The notes under the pieces are model-generated. The model worked only from the letters and a program-made list of their open reading frames with translations. It was not told the origin of the DNA and made no database searches. A program made the position numbers and the translations under genes. Of a stretch of 34,983 nucleotides of DNA, positions 13,745 to 22,006 are shown piece by piece. Source of the stretch: Minisyncoccota bacterium (lineage in GTDB: Bacteria > Patescibacteriota > Minisyncoccia > JAHIHE01 > JAGLIN01); contig JAGLJF010000012.1 in assembly GCA_023142595.1 (NCBI GenBank), positions 1 through 34,983 on the forward strand. The letters run 5' to 3'. Every line of letters starts with the position of its first letter. Positions within the stretch are counted from its first letter, which is position 1.

Positions 13745-16525
13745 ATGACTAATAAAAAACGATTAATTCTGATAGATGGGAATGCTTTGATGCATAGAGC
13801 ATATCATGCGATTCCACCTCTAACAACGAAAAGGGGGGAACTTGTAAATGCTGTTTATGGATTTACTTCTGTTCTTTTGGGAGTTATTAAAGAGCTCGAA
13901 CCTGATTGCATTATTTGTACATTTGATGTAGAGGGTGGCACTTTTCGCGATGAGATTTATTCCGAATATAAGGCAGGTAGAAAAAAACCTGATCAAGAAT
14001 TTTATGATCAAATTCCGAAAATCAAAGAAGTTGTCAAAACTCTTAATATTCCGATTATCGAAAAAAAGGGTTTTGAAGCAGATGATGTGATTGGTTCGCT
14101 TGCAAGGCAAGTTGGAAAAAATGGAAAATTCGAAACGATTATTGTGACGGGAGATCTTGATACTTTACAACTTGTTGATGAGAATACAAAAGTTTTTACT
14201 TTGCGCAAAGGAATAAAAGATACAATTATTTATGATGAAAAAGGAGTATTCGAAAGATATGGTTTTTCTCCGAATCAAGTTATAGATTATAAAGGTTTGC
14301 GAGGTGATCCATCGGATAATATTCCAGGAGTAACTGGCATCGGAGAAAAAGGAGCGACAGAGCTTTTGAAAAATTTTAGCTCAATTGAAAAACTTTATCA
14401 AGCAATCGAGAAAGATAAAGCCGAGGATTTGGTTAAACCAAAAATTAAAGAAAAATTAATTGCGGAAAAAGAAAAAGCTTTAATGAGCAAAAAATTGGCA
14501 ACAATCGATTGTGAGATGGATATAAAATTTGATTTAAAAGACTGCAAATGGGGAGATTATGATAAAGGAGAGTTAAACAATCTTTTCAGAGAATTAGAAT
14601 TTTATAGCTTAATAGATAGAGTTGAAAAAGCAAATGGAAATAATCAAGATCAGAAAATAGAATCAGAAAATCAAGCAGTAAAAAAATATGTAAAATATAT
14701 AATTTTAGATACTGATAAAAAAATTGATAATTTTTTGCTTGATTTGAAAAAGCAAAAGAACTTTGTTTTTCAAACAAGAAGCGACAATGAAGATATTTCT
14801 CAAAGAGATTTAACGGGTATTGTTTTCCTCTGGGAGGAAAGTCCGATATATTTTATTCCTCTTGTTTTGAAAGATAATAAGCCAAATTTATTTAACACTT
14901 CCGCTTTAGCTGAAAATTTATCAATTGATAAATTAAAGCCAATTTTAGAAGATGAGAATTATAAAAAAATTGGATATTTCTTCAAACGAGATATTGAAAA
15001 TCTTGCAAATCACAATATTGACATCAAGGGATTAGAATTTGATATAATGATTGCTGCATATCTTCTTGATCCTGGGAAAAGAGATTATAGCAAAAATAAA
15101 ATAATATTTGACTATTTGGGTCACAAAGATAATGAAGAAATTGAGAATGAACAAGAGATGAAAGAAAAAATAACAAGTGCGAGTATAATTGCAAAGCTTA
15201 GCCATTTTTTTGATCTATATGAAATTATGAAAAAAAATCTGGAAGACGAGGATATGGAAGATTTATTTTATAAAATTGAAATGCCAATAACAAAAGCACT
15301 TGTCAAAATGGAAATGAATGGAATTAGCTTAGATGTAAAATTATTGAAAATTTTGTCTGATGAAATTTCGAAACAAATCATTAAGCTTGAAAAAAAAATA
15401 CACTCTCTTGCTGGCGATGAGGTTTTTAATATTAATTCATCACAACAACTGTCGCATGTTTTATTTGAAAAAATGAAATTACCAACAGAGGGAATTAAGA
15501 AAACAAAAACAGGTTTTTCAATTGCAGCGCCAGAACTTGAAAAACTCAAAGAAGAAAATATTATTATAAGTTTCATTTCTGAATACAAGGAGCTTGTAAA
15601 ATTGAAAAATACATATATTAATGCTTTGCCAAAGTTAGTGAGTAAAAAAACAAACAGACTTCACACGACTTTTAATCAAACCATAACTGCCACTGGTCGT
15701 CTTTCTTCATCCAATCCTAATTTGCAAAATATTCCAGTGAGAACTGAGATTGGCAGGAAAATCAGAAAGGCATTTATTACTGAACCTGGACGAAAACTTG
15801 TTTCCGCAGATTATTCTCAAATTGAATTGCGAGTTGTAGCGATGGTCGCCGATGATAAAAAAATGAAAGAAATTTTTAATAAAGGTTTGGACATCCATAG
15901 TGCTACTGCCGCGGAAGTTAATCAAATTCCACTTGAAGATGTTACTGCTGAGATGAGAAGATCAGCAAAAGCCTTGAACTTTGGCATTATTTACGGGATG
16001 AGCACTTTTGGATTTGCACGGTCTGCTGGAATTGAAAATGACCAAGCAAAAAAATTTATTGAAAATTATATGGAAAAATTTTCAGGAGTTGCCAAATATA
16101 TTGAAAAATCAAAAGAAGACGCTCGAAAAAATGGTTATGCTGAGACGATTTGGGGAAGAAAAAGATATCTTCCTGAAATTAATTCCTCCAACGGATTGAT
16201 TCGCAGTTCAGCTGAAAGAATGGCAATTAATATGCCAATTCAAGGAGCAGCAGCTGATATTATGAAAATCGCGATGCTCAAGATTGACAGTTGGATTGAT
16301 GAATATAATTTAAAAAATAATGATGCCATAAAACTCCTGCTTCAAGTTCATGATGAATTGATATTTTCCATTAAAGAAGAGGATGTTTCTGAGGCGACAA
16401 AACATATTCGAGAAATTATGGAAAGCAGTCATTTGAAGCTTGATGGCAAAAAAATCGATTTCCCAGTGCCAATCGTGGTTGATGTGAAAATGGGAAATAA
16501 TTGGGAGGAGATGAAGAAGCTATAA
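13745..16525 (+). CDS. polA: DNA polymerase I
   Basis: 926 aa, full length with three domains. Residues 1-290 are the 5'-3' nuclease (LILIDGNALMHRAYHA, FEADDVIGSLA, IVTGDLDTLQL, YKGLRGDPSDNIPG). Residues 310-490 are a 3'-5' exonuclease-like fold whose first catalytic block reads FVFQTRSDN in place of FDTET, so the metal-binding Asp and Glu are gone and proofreading is unlikely; KRD and FDIMIAAYLLDP remain. Residues 500-926 are the polymerase: motif A SADYSQIELR (~687), motif B RRSAKALNFGIIYG (~738), motif C LLQVHDEL (~866). It acts in Okazaki-fragment maturation and excision repair. It sits downstream of a duplicated promoter and has no SD. Confidence 0.97.
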   Translation: MTNKKRLILIDGNALMHRAYHAIPPLTTKRGELVNAVYGFTSVLLGVIKELEPDCIICTFDVEGGTFRDEIYSEYKAGRKKPDQEFYDQIPKIKEVVKTLNIPIIEKKGFEADDVIGSLARQVGKNGKFETIIVTGDLDTLQLVDENTKVFTLRKGIKDTIIYDEKGVFERYGFSPNQVIDYKGLRGDPSDNIPGVTGIGEKGATELLKNFSSIEKLYQAIEKDKAEDLVKPKIKEKLIAEKEKALMSKKLATIDCEMDIKFDLKDCKWGDYDKGELNNLFRELEFYSLIDRVEKANGNNQDQKIESENQAVKKYVKYIILDTDKKIDNFLLDLKKQKNFVFQTRSDNEDISQRDLTGIVFLWEESPIYFIPLVLKDNKPNLFNTSALAENLSIDKLKPILEDENYKKIGYFFKRDIENLANHNIDIKGLEFDIMIAAYLLDPGKRDYSKNKIIFDYLGHKDNEEIENEQEMKEKITSASIIAKLSHFFDLYEIMKKNLEDEDMEDLFYKIEMPITKALVKMEMNGISLDVKLLKILSDEISKQIIKLEKKIHSLAGDEVFNINSSQQLSHVLFEKMKLPTEGIKKTKTGFSIAAPELEKLKEENIIISFISEYKELVKLKNTYINALPKLVSKKTNRLHTTFNQTITATGRLSSSNPNLQNIPVRTEIGRKIRKAFITEPGRKLVSADYSQIELRVVAMVADDKKMKEIFNKGLDIHSATAAEVNQIPLEDVTAEMRRSAKALNFGIIYGMSTFGFARSAGIENDQAKKFIENYMEKFSGVAKYIEKSKEDARKNGYAETIWGRKRYLPEINSSNGLIRSSAERMAINMPIQGAAADIMKIAMLKIDSWIDEYNLKNNDAIKLLLQVHDELIFSIKEEDVSEATKHIREIMESSHLKLDGKKIDFPVPIVVDVKMGNNWEEMKKL

Positions 16526-16573
16526 ATTGAAGAGGGGTCTAATTTCTATTGTTAATTGTTATTATTAAAAGAA

Positions 16574-16612
16574 GAGGGTAAATTAGATGAAACAGAAAAA
16601 AGAAAAGTAATG
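16574..16612 (+). promoter_or_regulatory. SD plus 7-codon leader ORF coupled to the next gene
   Basis: GAGG (16574-16577) precedes an ATG (16587) that opens MKQKKEK and stops at TAA (16608-16610). That stop overlaps the in-frame ATG (16610) of the downstream protein as TAATG. This layout suggests translation restart or coupling and explains why the downstream ATG has no SD of its own. Confidence 0.45.
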
Positions 16613-16909
16613 CAAGTTGGTGATTATATTGTAATGTCAGGACATATATTTAAAGGATGGACTAGTTCTATTCCAGTTAGCGATGAAGACTCAAAAAAAA
16701 TAGAAGAATTAGATACAATAAAAGTTGTAATTAATGAGATAATATCAGAAAATCGCTTATTAGTTGAAGGAGAAGGAGTTCAAAAAGAAGTCTATTCATT
16801 ACGATCTGAGGAGATAAAAAAAGAAATTGTTTTTGATGATGAAATAGGAGGTTTTGATAATGGTGATTCTGACAGAAGTGATTCTGAAACAAGAGGAGTT
16901 TCTCCATAA
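16610..16909 (+). CDS. Small acidic protein with possible SH3/KOW-like barrel
   Basis: The track begins at a TTG (16556) with no usable SD; I favour the ATG at 16610 (99 aa, MQVGDYIVMSGHIF...). The N-terminal half (VGDYIVMSGHIFKGWTSS... DTIKVVINEIISENRLLVEGEG) is strand-rich and looks like a small beta-barrel that begins with a 'GDYV' turn, as in KOW/SH3-type folds; this is pattern-based only. The C-terminus is acidic and low-complexity (FDDEIGGFDNGDSDRSDSE). It follows polA by 84 nt and ends before a strong terminator, so it may be co-transcribed with polA. Family not recognised. Confidence 0.55.
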   Translation: MQVGDYIVMSGHIFKGWTSSIPVSDEDSKKIEELDTIKVVINEIISENRLLVEGEGVQKEVYSLRSEEIKKEIVFDDEIGGFDNGDSDRSDSETRGVSP

Positions 16910-16950
16910 ATATCAAGTAATGAAATAAATAAATGATTTTTAATAAAAAA

Positions 16951-16981
16951 CAAACTATTAAGAAATAGTTTGTTTTTGTTT
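16951..16981 (+). terminator. Terminator after polA and the small acidic gene
   Basis: CAAACTATT (16951-16959), a 4-nt loop, AATAGTTTG (16964-16972), then TTTTTGTTT. Confidence 0.9.
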
Positions 16982-17017
16982 GGGTAATATTATATAATGA
17001 AAATAAGATGAGGATAT

Positions 17018-17051
17018 TTTTTTGACCAGTGAATTAATTGAGGTCAAAAAA
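17018..17051. repeat. 10-bp perfect inverted repeat in the DUF3048 leader
   Basis: TTTTTTGACC (17018-17027), 14 nt, GGTCAAAAAA (17042-17051). It lies 112 nt before the DUF3048 gene. It could be a hairpin in the leader or an operator; the T-run is on the wrong side for a terminator on the plus strand. Confidence 0.6.
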
Positions 17052-17162
17052 TAACAGTCCTTTTGGGAGTGTAGAACGAAATGGAATGTAGTTTTACTGA
17101 AAGCGGATATAATAATATACTTTTGCTAAACTCCACTATATCAATTAATAAAAATATCAAAT

Positions 17163-18248
17163 ATGATCAAAATACAATTAAATAAAAATCAAAAAATTTA
17201 TCTGATTATAGCCACTGTGTTAATGATTTGTGCAGTGATCTTTTTTAATTCGCCGAATAAATGGCTTGGGAGCAATACAATAACGATTGAAAATGAAAAT
17301 CAAGACCAAATTGTAAAAAATGAAGTGAGCACTGATGAAAACAAAAAAGGGAACGTACAGAACAGAAACTTAATCAATGGAATTGAGTGTGAGAATTCAC
17401 AGGCAAGACCATTCGCCGTGATGCAGGCGGGAGATTGGGAAGCGTGGCCTTTGAGCGGAATGTCTGAGGCGGACTTGGTTATTGAAATGCCAGTTGTAAC
17501 AAATGGAATTACGCGTTATATGTCACTTTATGTTTGCTCAGAGCCCGCAGAAATTGGAAGTATCAGAAGCGCCCGACACGATTTTATCCCTCTAGCGATG
17601 GGATTTGATGCGATTTATGCTCATTGGGGTGGATCTCATTATGCTCTTGATAAACTGAATAATAAGATTATGGATAATGTAAATGCTCTGTATCTCGATG
17701 GAAGTGTATTTTTCAGAAAACCAGGATTACCAAAACCACACGATGGCTTTACGACAATCGAAAAATTACGAGAATACTCCGAGCGTGTTGGGTATAGATT
17801 GGAAAGTAATTTTGAAGGATATAAATTTTATGAACAAGAAAATCCAATAGATAAAAATGGAAGACTTAGCATCGGATATTCATCTTCATATAAAGTTGCT
17901 TATACTTATGATTTTGAAAAAAATCTTTATTCTAGGTTTAAGGGAAATAAGATTGATAAAGACAAATTAACCTCAGAGCAAATTAGTGCGAAAAATGTGG
18001 TGATTATGTTTGCAAAATCTCGACAAATTGAAGGACAATATAATGATATGGACATTGAAGGAGAGGGAGATGCAATTGTCTATCAAAATGGCTGGGAAAT
18101 CAAAGGAAAATGGAAAAAAGATAAATCTGATATGAAATCAAAATTATATTTTTATAATGAAGCGGGAGAAGAAATTAAATTTGTTCCAGGAAAAATTTGG
18201 ATTCAAGTTGTTCAAACAAATCAGAAAGTAAATTGGGAAGTTGAATAG
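17163..18248 (+). CDS. DUF3048 (YerB-like) membrane-anchored protein
   Basis: 361 aa. One N-terminal membrane anchor (IYLIIATVLMICAVIFF) and a polar linker are followed by a DUF3048 domain: LINGIECENSQARPFAVMQ, SGMSEADLVIEMPVVTNGITRYM, IGSIRSARHDFIPLAMGFDAIYAHWGGS. The C-terminal subdomain (after residue ~250: ISAKNVVIMFA..., KGKWKKDKSD..., GKIWIQVVQ) fits the second DUF3048 module. The function of the family is unknown; members are extracytoplasmic lipoproteins or anchored proteins. No lipobox is seen here, so it is held by the helix. The leader carries an inverted repeat (17018-17051) and there is no SD. Confidence 0.88.
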   Translation: MIKIQLNKNQKIYLIIATVLMICAVIFFNSPNKWLGSNTITIENENQDQIVKNEVSTDENKKGNVQNRNLINGIECENSQARPFAVMQAGDWEAWPLSGMSEADLVIEMPVVTNGITRYMSLYVCSEPAEIGSIRSARHDFIPLAMGFDAIYAHWGGSHYALDKLNNKIMDNVNALYLDGSVFFRKPGLPKPHDGFTTIEKLREYSERVGYRLESNFEGYKFYEQENPIDKNGRLSIGYSSSYKVAYTYDFEKNLYSRFKGNKIDKDKLTSEQISAKNVVIMFAKSRQIEGQYNDMDIEGEGDAIVYQNGWEIKGKWKKDKSDMKSKLYFYNEAGEEIKFVPGKIWIQVVQTNQKVNWEVE

Positions 18249-18277
18249 AAAAATAATAATTATTTTATTAAAATATT

Positions 18278-18774
18278 ATGAAAGTTCTCATAATTGGTTC
18301 TAGTAAAAAAGAAAAGGTAATAAATTTTGAAAATGAAGCTAAGGTTTTGGGAAAAATACTTGCTGAAAAGAATCATACAATGATTTCAGGGGGGGTTATG
18401 GTGTGTTTGAATTAATTTTTAAGTCATATAAAACAAACAGTGGTAAGAAATATGTTGTTTATTTACCATCAAAAAAAGAAATGGGAAGATGTGGAGGAGA
18501 AATAGGACCGAAGCCAAATAAAATTATATATACAAAATTAGATTATCCTGGAAGAAATTTAGAAATGATAAAAAACTGTGATTGTGTTATAGCGATCGGA
18601 GGAGGGCTATTTACTTTTACTGAAATAATTCATGCAAAAAAAGATTATGACAAAAAAGTTTGTGTAATAGACAAAGGGAATTTAGCATTATGGATAAAAT
18701 CGATTGATAAAATTAAAAAAAAGGTTTTTTTGACGAAGGACATAAAAGAAGCAATTAACTATCTCAAAAAATAA
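18278..18774 (+). pseudogene. SLOG/LOG-like nucleotide-binding protein gene, frameshifted at a G7 tract
   Basis: An ATG at 18278 opens MKVLIIGSSKKEKVINFENE...HTMISGG and then runs into a stop after a run of seven G (18389-18395). The other frame (track ORF 18403-18774) continues as YGVFELIFKSYKTN... CDCVIAIGGGLFTFTEII. With one more G, or a -1 slip, the parts join as SGGGYGVFE, the GG.yG.ME signature of SLOG/LOG-like Rossmann proteins; the later GGGLFTFTE replaces the usual PGG.GT..E. The full product would be about 165 aa. Outside the tract both halves look intact. This could be a recent mutation, a sequencing error, phase variation or programmed slippage. The stop is immediately followed by the holA ATG, implying one transcript. 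Confidence 0.72.
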
Positions 18775-19848
18775 ATGGAAAATAATAAAAAATATATAAA
18801 CCTCTATTTCGGCGATGATGATTTTTCTATGGCTGAGGAAATGAAAAAAGAAAAGGATCTTTTCAAAAAACGAGGTGATGAGATGAATATTATTACAATT
18901 GATTGGAAAGACCAAAGCGTTTCTCAAGGAGAGAAAATAGGCAAGCTTCAGGAGGCTTTGATGGGGACTTCGCTTTTTAGTAGTGATAAATTGGTAATTA
19001 TTAAAAATAGTTTATTTTCCGCATCTAAGAAGAGCAAAGAAATAACAGAAAGTGAAGAAAATATTAAAGACGCAGTTAGTGATTTGATTTTGAAATATTT
19101 TGGAAATATTCAAGCTGGGATAAAACTTTTCTTCCTAGAGGAAAACCTAGACAAAAGAAAAAAGGTTTATAAAGAACTATTAAAAATGGAAAAGTCAGGA
19201 GCAGCTACAATAAAAGAATTCACTATGCCTTTGAATTTTCAGTTTGACAATTGGATAAAAAATCGAGTAGAAAAACAAAAAGGAAAAATTACTCGCGAGG
19301 TAGTTAATGCTTTGGCAATATCACTGGGAAAAGGGTTTGCGCAAAAAGACAAAAGCGGAAAAATTGTTCAGTCTTACAACTTATGGGAAGCGAGCAATGA
19401 AATTGAAAAGTTGATCAGTTATTGCGGTGAAAGCGAAATTGGTGTCGAGGATATTAAGCTTTTAGTAAAGTCAAAAGTTGATATGAATGTTTTTAATTTA
19501 ATCGATAGTATCGGAGCTAAAAATCGTGCGAAAGCTGTGATGATTTTAAATAAACAAATCGAAGAAGGATTAAATGAAAATTATATATTAACTATGCTTG
19601 TTTATCAATTCCGAAATTTAATCAAAATCAAAAGTTTATTAGAACAAGGTCTTCCAAAACAGGAAATTGTTTCTCAAACAAAATTACATCCCTTTGTCGT
19701 GCAAAAAAGTATCGGACAATGTCGAAATTTTAATTTAGAAAACTTGAAATTAATTTATAAAAAACTTTTTGACGCAGATTTGGCAATTAAGACAGGAAAA
19801 ATAAATCCAAATCTTGCTCTTGATTTACTGGTTGTTTCGATGGTATAA
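18775..19848 (+). CDS. holA: DNA polymerase III delta subunit
   Basis: 357 aa, usual HolA size. It begins YINLYFGDDDFSMAEEM, the delta-specific 'yG.d.yl..e' start, then LQEALMGTSLFSSDKLVIIKN (the 'slFg.krlv.v' block). The middle has a lid-like region (VEDIKLLVKSKVDMNVFNLIDSIGAKNRAKA) and the C-terminal helical collar (ILTMLVYQFRNLIKIKSLLEQG, HPFVVQKSIGQCRNF, LKLIYKKLFDADLAIKTGK). Delta opens the sliding clamp within the clamp loader. The ATG follows the TAA of the SLOG-like gene with no gap, and there is no SD, so translation may depend on coupling to the frameshifted gene upstream. Confidence 0.9.
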   Translation: MENNKKYINLYFGDDDFSMAEEMKKEKDLFKKRGDEMNIITIDWKDQSVSQGEKIGKLQEALMGTSLFSSDKLVIIKNSLFSASKKSKEITESEENIKDAVSDLILKYFGNIQAGIKLFFLEENLDKRKKVYKELLKMEKSGAATIKEFTMPLNFQFDNWIKNRVEKQKGKITREVVNALAISLGKGFAQKDKSGKIVQSYNLWEASNEIEKLISYCGESEIGVEDIKLLVKSKVDMNVFNLIDSIGAKNRAKAVMILNKQIEEGLNENYILTMLVYQFRNLIKIKSLLEQGLPKQEIVSQTKLHPFVVQKSIGQCRNFNLENLKLIYKKLFDADLAIKTGKINPNLALDLLVVSMV

Positions 19849-19888
19849 ATTTATAAAGACAAATTACAAAAATATTACCAAAACAAAA

Positions 19889-19906
19889 CACCCCACTTGA
19901 GGGGTG
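19889..19906. terminator. GC-rich hairpin between holA and rpsT
   Basis: CACCCC - ACTTGA - GGGGTG. On the minus strand it is followed by TTTTGTTTTGG (fits rpsT); on the plus strand it is followed by a weaker ATTTGCTTTGG (holA). It lies between converging genes. Confidence 0.7.
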
Positions 19907-19988
19907 ATTTGCTTTGGTCTATTTCTCGGTTTTTTGTTTTTAGACTTCTGCTATTGTCTTTTATTTTAATAAATATATGGGTGTATAT

Positions 19989-20309
19989 TTATTTCTTTTT
20001 CTTAGATTCAGTCTTTTTTTGTAAAGAATTCGCCTTTTTTGCTAAACCAGATTTTTTTCTAGAAGCATTGTTTTTCTTAATAAGGCCTTTTTTAGCGGTT
20101 TTGTCTATATGTTTATAAGCTTGTTGCAATATTTTTTGAATTTCTTCAATGTTTTCATCGGTGATTTTGTCAACTTGTTTCTCAAGTGTTTTTATAAGGT
20201 CATTAAAGCTCTTCAGGTCTTTTTTCATCTTACTCTTAGTCCTGATGTTGATTTTTCTCCTTCTTTCGTTTTGTCTCAAAGCTTTCTTCGCTGATGTCGT
20301 ATTTGGCAT
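19989..20309 (-). CDS. rpsT: 30S ribosomal protein S20
   Basis: 106 aa, slightly longer than the ~87-aa norm because of a Lys/Ser-rich C-terminal tail (KKANSLQKKTESKKKK). The family start MPNTTSAKKALRQNERRRKINIRTKSKMKK and the later KTAKKGLIKKNNASRKKSGLAKK are clear. S20 binds 16S rRNA early in 30S assembly. The ATG is preceded by TATAAT with 3 nt between, so the mRNA is probably leaderless, which is notable for a ribosomal protein gene. Confidence 0.95.
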   Translation of the reverse strand: MPNTTSAKKALRQNERRRKINIRTKSKMKKDLKSFNDLIKTLEKQVDKITDENIEEIQKILQQAYKHIDKTAKKGLIKKNNASRKKSGLAKKANSLQKKTESKKKK

Positions 20310-20430
20310 GATTATTATAAGTTATAATTATTATTCAATATAAGAATGTTATTACAATTTGCAAGAATTGTCAAATGCCAAACTGTTTTCGTTAAGTCAT
20401 TTTGACTGACAAGTTTTAAATCATAAAATA

Positions 20431-20467
20431 TCTCCCCCTCCTTTTGGGAGAGGGTTGGGGTGAGGGT
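20431..20467 (+). repeat. 'CCTTTTGGGAGAGG' repeat, copy 1
   Basis: Shares CTCCTTTTGGGAGAGG and the following GGTGAGGGT with 23531-23564. The unit contains the small palindrome CTCC-TTTT-GGGAG. Both copies are intergenic. Confidence 0.75.
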
Positions 20468-20497
20468 AAATATGGGTTGAGTGAAATTTTTCATTTT

Positions 20498-20590
20498 AAG
20501 ACCCTCTGAAAAACGAAGTTTTTGTCATTCTCGCACTTCGACAACCTCAGTATAAAATCCATCGGGAATCTAGGATTTAATTCAAAAGAT
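20498..20590 (-). repeat. Dispersed repeat family R, copy R3
   Basis: Read on the minus strand it gives AAATCCTAGATTCCCGATGG ... GTGCGAGAATGACAAAAACTTCGTTTTTCAGAGGGTCTT, closest to R1 (3690-3814). Confidence 0.85.
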
Positions 20591-20638
20591 AAAATTTTTC
20601 GCTTCAAATATTTTTACAAATTCCTCTCGTTTTATTGT

Positions 20639-21850
20639 TTATATCACTTTTACTCTCCTTAACATCAAAAGCGAAAATATGCCAATTATCAAAGTTGTTA
20701 TTCCAAGAATTGTTAATGCTTGAGTTAAGCTATATATATCCACGACTAATCCAATTATTGGAATTATCATTGCATAAAAAAACCTTTGTGACATATTTTG
20801 AATAGATAAAGTGGTTGCTCTGATATCCGAACTAGTTAATTTGTTTATATAATCTTCTATCACTGGAGTTGCAAATCCCTTGGCAAACTGTTGCAAAAAG
20901 GCAAATGAAAAACTAAAAATATAAACAAAGTTACTCATTAAAAGATAGCCTATACCAATTAACAAAACAAGAGAAATAAGAGAAACTTTTGGACCAATAA
21001 TACCCTCAATTTTATGAGCATATTTTGAACCTAACGCAGCAACAACATTAAAAAAGGCAAATACAATTCCAAAATATACAATATCTAATCCAGAAATTTG
21101 AAAATATGGCTGATAGAGCCAAAGTGCCGCCCCATTAAATCCAAGCAAAACTCCTGAATAAATAATAATCCATTTCAATTTTTTGTTATTCAAAACGACA
21201 GTTTTGATAATTCTTAACATATCAACTATATATCCTTTCTTGAAAATCAATTTATGTCTTTGTGGCTCCTTTAGTGATATAGCAAGAGGAATAAGAAAAA
21301 ACATAGCCAGAAGTGTCATGTATATAGTCCATCTTAAATTTATTTTACCCACAAATCCTCCAACTATATATGCTAATGCTAAAGACATATATGAATAAGA
21401 TAAAATATTTCCCCAAATTTTTTTATACAACTTTTCTTTTTTCAAATCCTTCAAGGTATCATAAAGCATAGCTGAATTTGCGCCAGATATAAAAGCAATT
21501 GCAAAAGCAAATAAAATTTCAGCTAATAAAAATTGATAAAAATTATACCCCAAGCTATAAGTTAATAAAGCTAGAAAAGTAAAAAGGCTAGCATTTATTA
21601 ATGATGTTCTTCTCCCAAAAACATCAGCAAAATATCCTGTTGGAATTTCAAGCAGAACGATAATCACAGAATAAATTGACTGCAAAATCATTATCTCCGT
21701 TATACTTAAACTGTTCTCTTGCCAAAAAAGAACCATTATCGGCGTAAAGAAGAACAAACTACATAATATTTGAAACATATACAATTTCCAAATATTCCTC
21801 TCTATCTTTTTTATTTTCATAAGAGGTTGAGTTGAATTATTTAATCGCAT
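20639..21850 (-). CDS. Major facilitator superfamily (MFS) transporter
   Basis: 403 aa with about 12 membrane helices. The loop between helices 2 and 3 reads GYFADVFGRRTSLI, a good MFS motif A (G-x3-D-x2-GRR). The middle cytoplasmic loop (SLKEPQRHKLIFKKGYIVDMLRI) divides the two six-helix halves. No substrate-specific motif was recognised; the overall pattern is like small drug/metabolite exporters. The initiator may be the second ATG (MKIKKIERN) since neither has an SD. It lies upstream of rpsT on the same strand but separated by 329 bp with repeats, so it is likely independent. Confidence 0.85.
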   Translation of the reverse strand: MRLNNSTQPLMKIKKIERNIWKLYMFQILCSLFFFTPIMVLFWQENSLSITEIMILQSIYSVIIVLLEIPTGYFADVFGRRTSLINASLFTFLALLTYSLGYNFYQFLLAEILFAFAIAFISGANSAMLYDTLKDLKKEKLYKKIWGNILSYSYMSLALAYIVGGFVGKINLRWTIYMTLLAMFFLIPLAISLKEPQRHKLIFKKGYIVDMLRIIKTVVLNNKKLKWIIIYSGVLLGFNGAALWLYQPYFQISGLDIVYFGIVFAFFNVVAALGSKYAHKIEGIIGPKVSLISLVLLIGIGYLLMSNFVYIFSFSFAFLQQFAKGFATPVIEDYINKLTSSDIRATTLSIQNMSQRFFYAMIIPIIGLVVDIYSLTQALTILGITTLIIGIFSLLMLRRVKVI

Positions 21851-22006
21851 TTAAAACTCTTTTCTGCAAATTTTTATAAGGAAACACATTAACAAGTTGA
21901 TAATTATATTTCTTTGCTGAATTTAATTCAAAGTCTTTTATATATTACCTTGAATTACAAAATTCCACACAAAAACAATTTATGAAATATTTTTTTGTTT
22001 TTATAA

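Larger units (their letters stand above)
20310..20638. other. Intergenic repeat nest
   Basis: This 329-bp interval holds a CTCC...GGGAGAGG repeat (20431-20467) and repeat R3 (20498-20590). No ORF with coding character was found. The left end contains the promoter region of rpsT. Confidence 0.7.
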
